From Metallyticus violacea (Eukaryota > Arthropoda > Insecta > Mantodea > Metallyticidae), in assembly GCA_030762175.1 (NCBI GenBank), contig CM060831.1:28035001-28099000 (forward strand): 64,000 bases of DNA. The letters are read 5' to 3'. A program made the translations under genes and the position numbers. A model generated the notes under the pieces. The model did not search any database, was not told the DNA's origin, and saw nothing but the letters and a program-made list of their open reading frames with translations. How positions within the stretch are numbered: position 1 is the first letter of the stretch; every line of letters begins with the position of its first letter. This document shows, one piece after another, positions 37,150 through 47,554 of this stretch.

Positions 37150-37246
37150 CTGCTATGTAGCCTCGGTGCGGGTCCGAGTGGGCAGATCCCCCGGCAGCAG
37201 CGGTTGTGGCGGGCACCAGGAGCAGCAACCACCAACAGTACCTCAT
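37150..37246 (-). CDS. Candidate first coding exon of a secreted or membrane protein
   Basis: On the minus strand an ATG at 37246 has A at position -3. It opens MRYCWWLLLLVPATTAAA, a textbook signal peptide: a short N region, a hydrophobic core and small residues before a likely cleavage after about residue 18. The frame continues GGSAHSDPHRGYIA and then meets ATAGCAG|GTGAGA, a strong splice donor at 37150/37149, ending the exon in phase 1 after 32 codons. A three-codon upstream frame (ATG TTT CGA TAG) lies between 37286 and 37275. The surrounding 37130-37410 is unusually GC- and CpG-rich for this window, as expected for a promoter-proximal exon. The product is not recognised and no second exon was found. 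The plus strand also has an open frame here, so the call is tentative. Confidence 0.4.
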
Positions 37247-37540
37247 GCTGCACTGAGCTCTCGGCCGCAGCCTATCGAAACATCTTGCACAATCGATATG
37301 TCGACCGGCCAACCGAACGCTTGCACTACATTCGGTGCACTGACTGCCAAGCTCCTAAACCGACGCCAGAGCGGAGCACAGCGGCGCGCGCACAGCAAGC
37401 AAACTGGGTAAGGGAAGTTGTCGTAGAAGTAAGTACGCTTTTCAGCTTGTACATAACGGAATAAGAGGACGCCCACACAGCGGCTTAGTTCATTCCCGTC
37501 CCCCACTGAGAAAGAAAGGAGAGGAAAAAATAACAATCAG
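37247..37540 (-). promoter_or_regulatory. GC/CpG-rich candidate promoter and 5' UTR
   Basis: This lies upstream of the candidate first exon. It contains GCGGCGCGCGCACAGC near 37380 and an ATCGATA at 37292-37298, seven of eight bases of the insect DRE element TATCGATA. A CTATCGAAA lies nearby at 37272. No TATA box is obvious. The role follows from position and composition only. Confidence 0.3.
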
Positions 37541-37782
37541 GATAATTGCGACCTAAGGCGATATTGTAGGTACTAACAGATTAAAAAAAAGTAAACATAA
37601 TGCTGCTTCTTTTAACAACCTGTGCCAAATTTACTCAAACGACCAATATTGAATGAATTTTAAGAATTTATGATGAATTAATATTCTGTAGACTTGTGCC
37701 AAGTTCATATTATTAGAACCAGGACTCTAGGAGATTGTTGCTTTGCGCTACCCCCAAACATTTCAGCATTTAATTTCATGTA

Positions 37783-38589
37783 ACTATCGGGCTTCCAGGA
37801 TATGTCCTTACCATTCGCACGGGATTTTGCGTCGCGGCAGATGCACATGCCACAGCCAGCCACACCTTATGCGTCTTGTGCTAACAGCACACCAAGCTCC
37901 AATTTTCCTATCATAAAAAGGTGTTTCTTGTATATAATTTGAATTTTCAAAACAAATAGCGACTATTGTGAGTGTTGACATGATCATTTTGGTGGAACCA
38001 CGCCTGGTTTGAAACGAAAAAAAGCTGTGGGCGATTAACCCTTCAGTCACTGATGAAAGAAAACATACACAATAACGCACACGCGTTATGGGATCATCTT
38101 GTAGACAACACGTGCACACTTGTAAGGTGTGAGTTTCAACAATTTTGTTGTATGTGCAGAAGACGTTGAAATTCCAACTTGTGCTAATTTCGGTAGTGAT
38201 TTTGTTGGTAAAAGTTCAAGAATTGCGTCTAATTTGTCTTCTGTTAAAACCTTATGTCCTTGCGTGTGTTTCTTTTCTTTTTTTGCACTGAGTCAGTAGT
38301 ATCAAACTTATTCATAAGATCGTGAATTGCAGTTCTAAAAGGAGGCAATTGCCCAGGAAACTTCCAAATAAATTACTCGCGAACGCGATGATCTGATTCA
38401 TATGTATAATATGTTTACACATAAACAAGTCTTTCCGAACGAATGTAGGCTGGTGAATGCGCGGAAGATCAAGGACAACAGGCAGGCAGGCAGGCAACCT
38501 TGAGGAGTGGGGTAGGGAACCGCTCTTGGCCGAGACGCAAAACCCTGTGCGAGCGGTGAGAACATATTCTGAAATCCCGGTATTGCTTT
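37783..38589 (-). mobile_element. Tc1/mariner-like DDE element with inverted repeats, truncated transposase
   Basis: The ends form an imperfect inverted repeat of about 59 bases: 37783-37842 (CGGGCTTCCAGGATATGTCC...TTTTGCGTCGCGGC) against the complement of 38528-38589 (roughly 80% identity by eye). The minus strand between them encodes transposase blocks in order: FPGQLPPFRTAIHDLMNKFD, VLTEDKLDAILELLPTKSL and LAQVGISTSSAHTTKLLKL (helix-turn-helix part), then DDPITRVRYC, FLSSVTEGLIAHSF, then SNYIQETPFYDRKIGAWCAV. The expected first catalytic motif (TDEAWF-like) is disrupted by a frameshift (QTRRGS), and the catalytic C-terminal half is absent. Confidence 0.78.
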
Positions 38590-39470
38590 ACACGCTTTTA
38601 TGCGCGAAAAATTTTGTACGGAACTTCTATCTTGCGTCCGATGTTCGTATTTGCGGTTATTGTCCGTAGGGGATTCGGTAAGCTTGTGGAATATTTTGAC
38701 CGGGAGAAGCGAGAGGAAGAGGAAAGCGCAGTCTTTCCCATAAACGCATTGTGTGCATGCACCACTTTAAATGTTGTCTCTCATCGCGGGAGTTCCCAGG
38801 AAAGTTTGTCCCGAGTTTTAAACAGATTGGTTGCTGTTGCGCTAAACAGCCTGCACACTCTTTGTTTTATGTGTAGCAGATTTTTTCTGGAGCCCACAGT
38901 TTTTCACTTTCTATGTCTTTGATTATAGTGTGCATCTTATGTTCGAATTTTTTCTTTTTTCACCTTCTGAATCTTTGATTTAGAAAAATATAATTATTTT
39001 AACAAACATTGCATAGAAACTCTATTATGAGACACTCACTATAAATACCACATTTTGTCACAGAAACTACATCAAACTTGACATTACGGTATGAGTACTG
39101 CAAAAATGATTATTTATAAACAGGCAGTTTTTCTTGAATTTTCAACATAACATTTGTCATCATTTAGTTTTTTCTTCTTATTATTACTTCTGTAGACTGT
39201 AAGAGATATTCAAAACAAAGTCACTCCTCTGTCATGATGCTAAAGCCACTGGTTCAGACAAGAGGAAGCACATCTTCCCATTAAAGGTTTGAGCAGTTTT
39301 GAGCAAATCCTGATCTCTTTCTTTACAACTTTAAAAAAAAAAATAGATTAAAACGTGCTATATTTGAAGAACATATAGTTCCAATCAAGTATAAATAATC
39401 AATGAAGAATTAAAGAATGATTTTTAATGTCCCTAACCTTGGATCACCATACATCAGTTTTTATGCAGAC
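38590..39470. other. No gene seen
   Basis: A 102-codon frame at 38614-38922 has no recognisable domain. The rest is AT-rich. Confidence 0.4.
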
Positions 39471-39473
39471 ACA

Positions 39474-39975
39474 GCTTTCTTATAATAGAAATAATCATGC
39501 ACATACTTTTTGGGGGGGAGAAAAATTCTCTAATTTGTCTGTATTTCTGAACTTTTTTATTAATTTTTGTTCCTTAATCTTGAGGGTGGTATTCAGCATT
39601 CTCTAAGGGTTCAGTGTTCGTAACATTGCATGAATGAGGAGTGTAGACATGTCTTTGTTACACTATAAAAATAGTCATCTACATACATTTTTTGAAGGGA
39701 GCAAATTCCCTAATTTGTCTCATTAAAATTATTTATTAATTGTTGTTCCTTAATCCTGGAGGGCATTCAACATTCTCTCAGTGTTCAGTGTTGATAACAT
39801 TGAAGAGTACAGACATATCTTTTTTATAATAAAAATGAAAGTCTGCAACTTTTTTTATTCCCTAATTTGTATGCATTTTTCTTATTAAAATTATTTATTA
39901 ATTTTTGTTCTTTAATCATGTAGAGCAGTATTCATCATTCCCTCAGTCTTTCGTATGAATGAAGAGGTAGATGTT
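39474..39975. repeat. Three degenerate tandem units of about 160-180 bp
   Basis: Units start near 39474, 39651 and 39814. Each contains TATAA(A/T)A.AAATA-like sequence, then TCCCTAATTTGT, then (A/T)TTATTAATT(G/T)TTGTTCCTTAATC, then ATTCA(G/A)CATTC(T/C)CT and TCAGTGTTCGTAACATT-like blocks. No coding content is seen. Confidence 0.85.
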
Positions 39976-40645
39976 GGGTTTAGGCCAGCTGAATTAACAG
40001 TCAAATGAAGTTTCATTGTTCTATATTTCAAAATGACATCATAGCAGCAATATCCTGTAGTGAGGGTACAGTAAATGAGTAAATAATTTGTGTTTTCCAA
40101 TTTAAAGTAATGTATTCTTCTATAAGATCTTTATGATTAAAAACATTGCATTTTGCAAAAAGAAAAACAGTATGCAGGGATTTTGAAGATGGCTAAATTC
40201 TTTTGTGTTTAATGGCCATGATGAAAAACTCCTTTCTCTAATACAAGCACAATTGACCAGGACTTGCTTTCGTAAAATTTAACTTTAATAATTTTACATG
40301 CAAACATATGTTTTTATTATTTGTAAAAAGGAACTGATAAAAAAAAATATGTATGATGAGAAATGCCCAGCTAACAACAAAGTGATATAAATGAAGTTGA
40401 TACTTAGAATACATTGGTGAGAAGAAGGGTGTTAGCATTTTCAGATTTCATAATATGGTAACCATACCCTAATTGTACACACCGGTGTGTTTGCAATTTT
40501 TCATTAATTACCTAGAATTTAATAAATATGCTTTGGCATTTGTCCACAATCTCAAAGCTGTTATGATTGGTTGGTTGGTTTCCAATGCCTGATACTCAAG
40601 ATTTGCTTCTTTTGTCTTCTGGCTCCCAATATATGTAGTTCAACT
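39976..40645. other. No gene seen
   Basis: AT-rich; nothing recognised. Confidence 0.45.
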
Positions 40646-40646
40646 A

Positions 40647-40647
<1 letters not shown>

Positions 40648-40722
<75 letters not shown>
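40648..40722. repeat. (GTT)n then (ATT)n compound microsatellite
   Basis: About twelve GTT units are followed directly by about twelve ATT units. The poly-Leu frame here is an artefact. Confidence 0.95.
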
Positions 40723-40725
<3 letters not shown>

Positions 40726-40829
40726 ATTTTTTTTAATTCCAGTACATGATCTTTGTTCATAATTGGTCTAGTTTACTGCATATTACACTGTGTTTACTTT
40801 GGTAAATTTTTATTTTGTTCAGCTGGAAT

Positions 40830-41880
40830 GTGAGGCTATATTTAATTAGAAGATTGTTGTCAATTCTTTTCTTGCTTTGTTTTTATTATGTGCTAAGAGT
40901 CTTGTATATCCTTCCATATTTTGTTTGTGCACTGTAATTGTTCTTTGGTTCTTATTTTATTTATTCTTTGTTGAATGTAAGTTCAATGTTTTGATGTATT
41001 GGATGTATGTTCCTTTTTTGGCTAGAGAATTTGCTTTTTCATTTCTGTTAGACTGACATGTGAGGGTACCCATTGAAAGTGGATAGTTTAGTTTCATTTG
41101 GTTAGTGTTTTATTTCTCATATTTTGTTGATTGTTGAGGAGAGGAGGCAATTCTATTGCCTCTAGTGCTGATGTAGAATCTGAAAGGATTATTGCCTTGT
41201 TAAATGCTTGTGATCTATGAATCGTTTTGTAGAGCTTTGATCTCTCCATCAAAGTATGTCTTGTTTTCATCTACTGCAATATAGAGAGAACAGTGTTAAA
41301 TATACTCTGGCACCTTTTCTTCAATTAGATATTAATGAATCATCTGTGTAGATTTTCAGTCATTGTCTGGTGGATATCTTTCTGCTAATGTAGCTAGAGT
41401 GCTGTTTGTTTGAGCAATTCTGGAGAAATTTATTGTCTTTGTTCTATTATCATCACATTCATATTGTACAACTGGAAATTTAATGGGCTGGCTCTATTTG
41501 AGTGGGAATTGGAGTTGTTTCAGAAAATCTTGGCTATTTTTCATTGGAGGTATATGGGTTTTTAGGATGGAGCGATCTGTTATTTCCTTTAACAATGCCA
41601 AGTTTATTGAAGCATTTAGTTTAATGCAAGAAATTGCAGCTTGTAGTTTGATTTGAGTCAATGTTGGTGAGTAGTGTAGCTGATGGAATCTGCATGAATG
41701 TTCTATGAAGGTAGCTAAATAACATGTAGTGTACAGTACATTGGCTGTCATGAAATATGTGTACATCTTAAGCAGGATCATTAGATCTATGCTCTGGTCT
41801 GGACTTATTAATGTCAGCAAATGCCATATTGCCACATTGCAGTTGAATAATCAGAACTGCCAATGAACATATACAATGAA
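40830..41880 (-). pseudogene. Jockey-like LINE relic with RNase H domain
   Basis: On the minus strand the frames read TNSTLATLAERYPPDND near 41400, CSLYIAVDENKTYFDGEIKA (41290-41231, the D..F.GEI start of RNase H), IILSDSTSALEAIELPPLL (41180-41130, the catalytic SDS motif) and NEKANSLAKKGTYIQYIKTL (about 41050). In the last motif the usual EKAD has become EKAN, losing one active-site Asp. Upstream, 41835..41494 carries a decayed stretch with KTHIPPMKNSQDFLKQLQF, consistent with the linker between RT and RNase H. The frames are broken by stops and shifts, so this is a 5'-truncated dead LINE. Confidence 0.68.
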
Positions 41881-42211
41881 ATCAAATATAGAGATAGTGG
41901 TTAGTGACTTAACACATATCATGAGGCAAATTTCCCTTCCTGCATCTCTTCAAGGCAGGTAAGAGGAAGAAAACACTGGTGAGCAAGTTTGGGTCATATC
42001 TGGCCCATTTAAGAACATTTGAGAACATTTGTAAACAGGTCCAATAAGTCTCATAGCTTAGTACACTTCTTTTGCATTTAGCTTTTACATGTGTGCTCTA
42101 AACCTTAGGTTTTGATGCAGTAAAGCCACAACTTAGTAAACAATGATGCAAAAGAGAAAGTTTCTGTCTTGATTTGAGTTTCATTATCAGAGCGATGTCA
42201 TTTTCTTCTTT

Positions 42212-42645
42212 TATAAAATATAGTGAACTTTTGTAACAATGATGTCAAATATTAACATTTTAAAAAAAATTGAGTTGAGATTGTAACATACACACCACTA
42301 AAATTCAATAAAAAGTGAATTTTAATTTCTTTCTTGTATGTGTTCATAACTGTGAAAGTAGATAAAGTAGATCCTAGCTTACAGGAGTCCATTTTTAATG
42401 TTACCACGTGTTGGATAGTGTTCTAACAGCCGTCTTCATTCACAGGTTTATATATCTAGTAATTGTATAAAATATAGTGAACTTTTGTAACAGTGGTGTC
42501 AAATATTAACATTTTAAAAAAAAAATGAGTCGAGATTATAACGTACACATCACTAAAATTCAATAAAAAGGGAATTTATTGAATTTTTTTGGTGTGTATG
42601 TTACAATCTGAACTCAAAATTATTTTTTAAAATATTCATTTTCTT
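42212..42645. repeat. Direct plus inverted repeat cluster
   Basis: A unit of about 110 bp (TATAAAATATAGTGAACTTT ... AAAATTCAATAAAAAG.GAA) occurs at 42212-42323 and 42466-42577, spaced 254 bp apart. Its terminal half then recurs inverted at 42578-42645 (GAATTTTTTTGGTGTGTATG TTACAATCTGAAC), so the second unit and the inverted piece can fold into a long hairpin. Confidence 0.85.
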
Positions 42646-43902
42646 CTATTACATGCTGTGTTAAAATAGTAGCACACATTCAACCTTACCTCCCCTACCT
42701 TCCCTCTGCTTAGTTGTAGTCAGGCTAGAAGCGAAAGGAAAGTACTAAGTACATTATCAGCTTCTTCAAGTGAGAAATAGACTCTTGTAATGTAATTTAA
42801 GAGAATTTGTTTTAACATTAAGATCTCTCAATAAAAATCAAAGAACAGGAGGGAGAAAAGCGAATGTTAACAGAAGAAAATATACAATTTAGACTGAAAT
42901 GCAGCAATCAAATAAAGCACATATAGAATTTTTGCAAGCCAACCACGTGGGACAACAATGGTCATCACATGAAATGGTCAAGAATTACAAATAAGAACCA
43001 CAAGATGAAATTCAAAAAAGCAATACCTGACCATCAGAACTTCAGTTATCTAACAAATATGTTGTGCTATCCTAAAGTGTACAAGGACAGCAGTATATAG
43101 TGTTGTTAAAAGATGTGATGTATATCTAAAGTTCATTCCATTAGTTAACATCATAAAATGATGTGACACCTTCTGGGCAATGTATGGGGATGTGGCCAAA
43201 TATCTGGATTATACATGTATTGGCAAAGATGGTCTGCACTTAAATCAAAAGGGGGTTCTACACATTGGGAAAAGTGTTAGACAATGTAATACACATAATA
43301 AAAGCAAATCAGGGAAACTAGCTCCTGAACCAATGGGTGTTAATAGGGACAAAAGTGTAAGATCATTGCATAGTACAAATGGGGATACATATGTTAAAAA
43401 ATCACAGAGCAATCAAGGCAATCATTAATGCACAGATATATAAATATCCCCTATATGAATATACAGTGCTTAAGAACAGAAGTTAATGAATTATCTGTAT
43501 ATCTTAGGAATGTCAATTGTAATGTACTAAGCCTCCGTGAGCACTGACTAGAAGAAAAAGAAATAGATTAGATAGGGATTGAGAATTTCAAATTACGTAG
43601 GCACTTCTGTTGAAATAGATATAAAAATGGGGGTTTTGCAATCTACTCATGGTTCATTAGAAACAAAAAACTAAAATTAAAACAATTCTGTATAGAAAAA
43701 CGATTTGAAATGATGGGTATATTAATGAACATCTATAATATTATAATAATCACAGTATTTAGGTAATCATATGGGGATGCTAACCTGTTTCTTGAAAGTA
43801 TTGAAAGAGTCTTAACCTATCTGTTAAATTTAAAATACAATGTGATAGTTTGTGGTTATGTAAAAGCTCATTTTGGCATAACCAAAAACAGTAATACAGT
43901 AG

Positions 43903-44919
43903 AATTCAACTAAAAATGAATGTAGGAATCCACACAGTGAAACTATCATAAATCTTGTTGAATTAAAAGTAAAACTACTAAAATCATGTCAACATATTAA
44001 AACTCTCTTGAGTTTACATAAATCAGGAAAAAGCATGAGACTCATCAACGTTAATACCCCATATTACCATCTAGTGAAATGGTTAACCATTCAATTTAAT
44101 ACATTACCGAGATTTCCAAGCTTAAGTCTAAAAAATTCTTTAGACCTTATAAATAAAATTAAAGATCATAAGTTATCTACAGAAGAAAAAATGGTATCGT
44201 TCAATGTAAAAGCCCTGTTCCCAAGTATTCCAAAAAAGAAAACCCTGACGTTATTCAGAAAATGGTTACTATCCATTAACATTACAGAAACACATTTAAA
44301 GAAATTGTCAAGCTCACAGAATTATGTTCAAATAAGGCCTACTTCACATTTGAAGGAAAATTTTACGAACGAAGTTCAGGTTTAGTAATGGGCAGTCCTA
44401 TCTCTCCGTTGTTGGCAGATCTATTTATGATAAAGTATATGCAGGCAAGACCAAAAGAAGCTTGGGTATTAGATTAAAGGAGCATTGGAGAATACATCAG
44501 ATACAAACAAATAGAAAAATTGGCAGTAGCAGCACATTTCTGGAATGAAAATCATGAAATAGAAAAAGATATAATAATGCTAAGAGTAGTTCAGCACCCA
44601 AAGGAACTTAGTATATGGGACAGGATTTATATAAAAAATTATGAACATAGACCTATGAATTTTGATATACCAGAAGCAGACAACATGTTGTACAGGTTCA
44701 TCAACAGACACCAGAGTACACACAGCCAAGTATACATCCTACTTGAAGAGATCCGTTTGTCGTCAATTGGTTGACAATGTGAGCAAGTGATTCACGAAAT
44801 TAGTCCCAACTTACTTTTTAATAAAAAAAGTTTTAATGTGAGACGTCAAGAGAGTTTTAATATGTTTACATGATTTTAGTAGTTTTATTTTTAATTCAAC
44901 CAAATAAAAAAAAAAAAAA
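43903..44919 (+). mobile_element. Penelope-like element copy 1, internally deleted, with 11-bp target duplication
   Basis: TAATACAGTAG at 43892-43902 and 44920-44930 flanks the element inside the LINE. The left 117 bases (43903-44020) are an inverted copy of a Penelope 3' end: they match the complement of 44845-44900 and of 48985-49090. A truncated RT follows (44008-44385: LVKWLTIQFN, LSLKNSLDLINKIKDHKL, MVSFNVKALFPSIP), then GLVMGSPISPLLADLF. At about 44424-44433 the RT jumps directly into the GIY-YIG endonuclease part (KVYAGKTKRSLGIRLKEHW), deleting roughly 0.9 kb relative to copy 2. The tail at 44520-44774 (AAHFWNENHEIEKDIIML) and an A-rich end precede the right target copy. Confidence 0.9.
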
Positions 44920-46366
44920 TAATACAGTAGGTCTATTTTTTAAATTTATTACAGCAAACAGGTTACCATGTATAAAAACAATTCCTACTTGAGGATCTAC
45001 ATGCCTAGATATTATTATAACAAATGTAAAACCAAAATGTTATTCATTTAAGGTATTAGAACAAAAAATATCAGATCATGAACCCATATTCCTTGAGATT
45101 GCAATTGGAAAAATTCTTGCCCAGAACACAAAAAAGATTTTCAGATTTCAGTTTAGAAAATGAAATAAACTTAGGATAGTCTAGCATTAATAATTTGGGA
45201 AGGAATGTTGTATAATATTCAGAGGTAAGCTGAAAAATGTTTAAGGTTTTCTTTAGAACATTTACTAGTTTATTCAATAGTTCTTGTAAAAAAACAAAAA
45301 CTAATAATTCATTCCAAACAAAAAGCTAAAACAATTAGACTTACAATCAAGCTCAGAGCTTGAAAAAATGAAAAATAAGTTAACAATTTTTCAGGACCTG
45401 TATAAAAAGAGACCAAATAATTTATGAAATATAGTACGAAATTATTAGAATCAGTACAGCAAAGTCTTAGTAGAAACAAAACAAAAAAATAAGTAAATGA
45501 ATAAATTAAGTTAATTAAAGATAAATAGAAAAATCAGATAATAGTGCAAAGCAGCATGGTCCAATTAAATAATGATACAAGTAAAAATAGCAAAAGTGGA
45601 ATAGTTGAAAAAATAAATCCTGGCAATTGTAATTTTTTTAAACAAACAGTTGAAGACATAACTTTTCAAATAAATTCCTGTACAGACACTGCAATTAGTT
45701 TCATAAATGATGTGCAACAAGTGAAAGAAAATGAATGTTTTGTACTGAAAGAATTAACATGTGGCACGGTTGAACAAATGACCAAAAAGCTTAAAAGCTC
45801 AAAAAGTAGGAATATCTATCACATTTCCAATAATTTTATTATAAAGAAATAATGCAATACATTCAAGTTCCATTGACCGTCTGTACCAATAGATGTTTCG
45901 TCAAATATTTTTTTCCACAAGTACGAAAATTTTCAAAAGTAATACCAAAATACAAAAAGAGTGAAGAAAATGTGAGCAGCTATATACCCATTTCATTAAT
46001 CCCTACAATATCAAACACTATTGAGTGTTTGCTAAAGAACCAATTACAAGATTTTTTTTTGAAAAATATAATTTATTTTTTAATTATCAATTTGGATACT
46101 GCAAAGGGAAATGAACTATATTGGTAATTGATGCATTTGTAGAAAAAAAAATCTATCAACATTTGAGGAAGGTAATTGGACTCAGGGAACTTTATGTGAT
46201 CTAAGAAAAGCTCACAACTGTGCAACATGATATTTTGTTAAAGAAACTAAAATTTCATGTGATAAAGGAACAAAGTTTAAATACACTTAATATTATTATT
46301 TAAACTGTACTCATGAAGCCACTGACAATGGGGTGTGAACTTATTTAATAAATTCTAATAGGATAT

Positions 46367-46639
46367 TTTTTTGAATTGCGGGAATTTTCACAGTGAAATA
46401 TAGTATAACATAACAAATTATTATTGAGGAAATCACTCAAATTTCACTAATTTAGTTCCACTTACTTGGACATGTTTCAAAGGCGATTGCCTTCATCGTC
46501 AGCATGATCCCAATGTCCCAAAGGACAAAGGACATTGGGATCATGCTGACGATGAAGGCAATCGCCTTTGAAACATGTCCAAGTAAGTGGAACTAAATTA
46601 GTGAAATTTGAGTGATTTCCTCAATAATAATTTGTTATG
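46367..46639. mobile_element. Foldback element 1 with 14-bp target duplication and hammerhead-like cores
   Basis: TTCTAATAGGATAT occurs at 46353-46366 and 46640-46653. Removing the insert and one copy leaves an open LINE frame (NSNRIYFIFLRDCNN). The insert is a short 5' segment plus a near-perfect palindrome at 46407-46641 with about 112-bp arms (the last two bases overlap the target duplication) and an 11-base centre (46519-46529). Each arm carries CTGACGATGAAGGCAATCGC followed by CTTTGAAACATGTCC: plus strand 46546-46579, minus strand 46502..46469. A related half unit lies at 49480-49600. Confidence 0.92.
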
Positions 46640-46723
46640 TTCTAATAGGATATATTTCATCTTTCTTAGAGACTGCAACAACATCATTTGGAGGGAAGTG
46701 CTCTCACATTGTTAATAAGTCAG

Positions 46724-47000
46724 CCCTGGTGGTAACCATACTTGCCTCAAGATCAAAGGTTCAATGAATTTTTTTCTGGTGTAAATGCCCTAAGTATGGC
46801 TTGCTTTGGAAGGGAAGTAAAGCCACGGGTCCCGTGTCATAGATTTACGGCACAAAAAAGAACCTCAAGCCTGAAAGAAGAGGCTTCTGAGCAAAATTTA
46901 TCTGCGTTTCATGCTCTGAATTGAATGGAATGCTGATGCCCTGAGATGTTTAAAAGCATCCGTAAATAAACCAAATCAACAACAAACCAAATCAACAACA
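46724..47000 (+). repeat. tRNA-derived SINE, family A, copy 4
   Basis: The head is shortened (GGTGGTAACCATACTTGCCT) and lacks about 20 bases between A and B boxes; the B box is AGGTTCAATG. The body is standard. The tail unit ACCAAATCAACAACA is duplicated at 46970-47000. It splits the LINE between the segment ending near 46720 and PQGSVLGPLL at 47033. Confidence 0.88.
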
Positions 47001-47554
47001 AACAGTGATGATGTGAAAAATAGTTTTCCACAGGGCTCTGTGCTGGGGCCACTACTTTTTCTGATAATTATAAGTGACACATAAAAATGTTATCCCTGTT
47101 ATAGTTATTTATGCAGATAATACATCCTTCCTTAATGTAAATAAAGACTTCAAATTGCAATTACAATCTGTAAATAAAATCATGCAAGCTTAGTTTTGGT
47201 TTAGAAGCAATGGTATTTTTAATAAATGCAGTATTTTAATTCACAAATTATAATCTTCAGCTTAAAATATATTTGTGACAATATGAAACTTCTTGGCATG
47301 ATAACTGACAAACATCTATCCTGGAACCCTCACATAAATTTTATATGTAGCAAGTTATCATGCACTAGCAAAACAAAAAAAAAAAAAGCTGTCCCTAAAG
47401 TCTTTGTTCATATTGCATACTTTTAGTTTTTCAAAAGCATTTTAGGTATGGCTTAGTGTTATGGGATAGTTCCTAGGAAAGCAGAGGTGATAAATATTTA
47501 GAAAAAGTTGTCAGAATATTAACAACCTCTAGGAAAACTGAATATTATTAACCA

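Larger units (their letters stand above)
42900..47540 (+). pseudogene. Non-LTR retrotransposon (endonuclease/RT LINE), host of three nested insertions
   Basis: Blocks in order: YTCIGKDGLHLNQKGVLHIG (43200-43275); endonuclease scraps near 43700-43870, where IVCGYVKAHFG stands where a GDFN motif would be; SDHEPIFLEI at 45071-45100 (catalytic SDH motif of the endonuclease); KKLKSSKSRNIYHIS; then VIPKYKKSEENVSSYIPISL (45941-46000, RT fingers); DLRKAHN (46195-46215, RT palm A region); PQGSVLGPLLFLIIISD at 47033-47085; VIYADNTSFLNVN (YADD changed to YADN); and a C-terminal LGMITDKHLSWNPHINFICS (47281-47345). Insertions at 43903-44919, 46367-46639 and about 46724-47000 interrupt it, and stops and shifts are frequent. 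The clade (Jockey/CR1/Rex1-like) is not resolved. Confidence 0.8.

Noticed and set aside
36937..37464. 175-codon plus-strand ORF as the gene of the CpG-rich patch
   Set aside because: No signal peptide or domain, and it begins in AT-rich DNA; the minus-strand signal-peptide frame with a splice donor fits better, though not conclusively.
38614..38922. 102-codon plus-strand ORF as a host exon
   Set aside because: No domain, signal peptide or good splice pair; composition alone was not enough.
40571..40762. Leucine-rich small membrane protein
   Set aside because: The hydrophobic run is encoded by the GTT/ATT microsatellite.
46407..46641. Bacterial-type terminator or attachment site
   Set aside because: The palindrome is far too long, has a target duplication and lies in a eukaryotic LINE.
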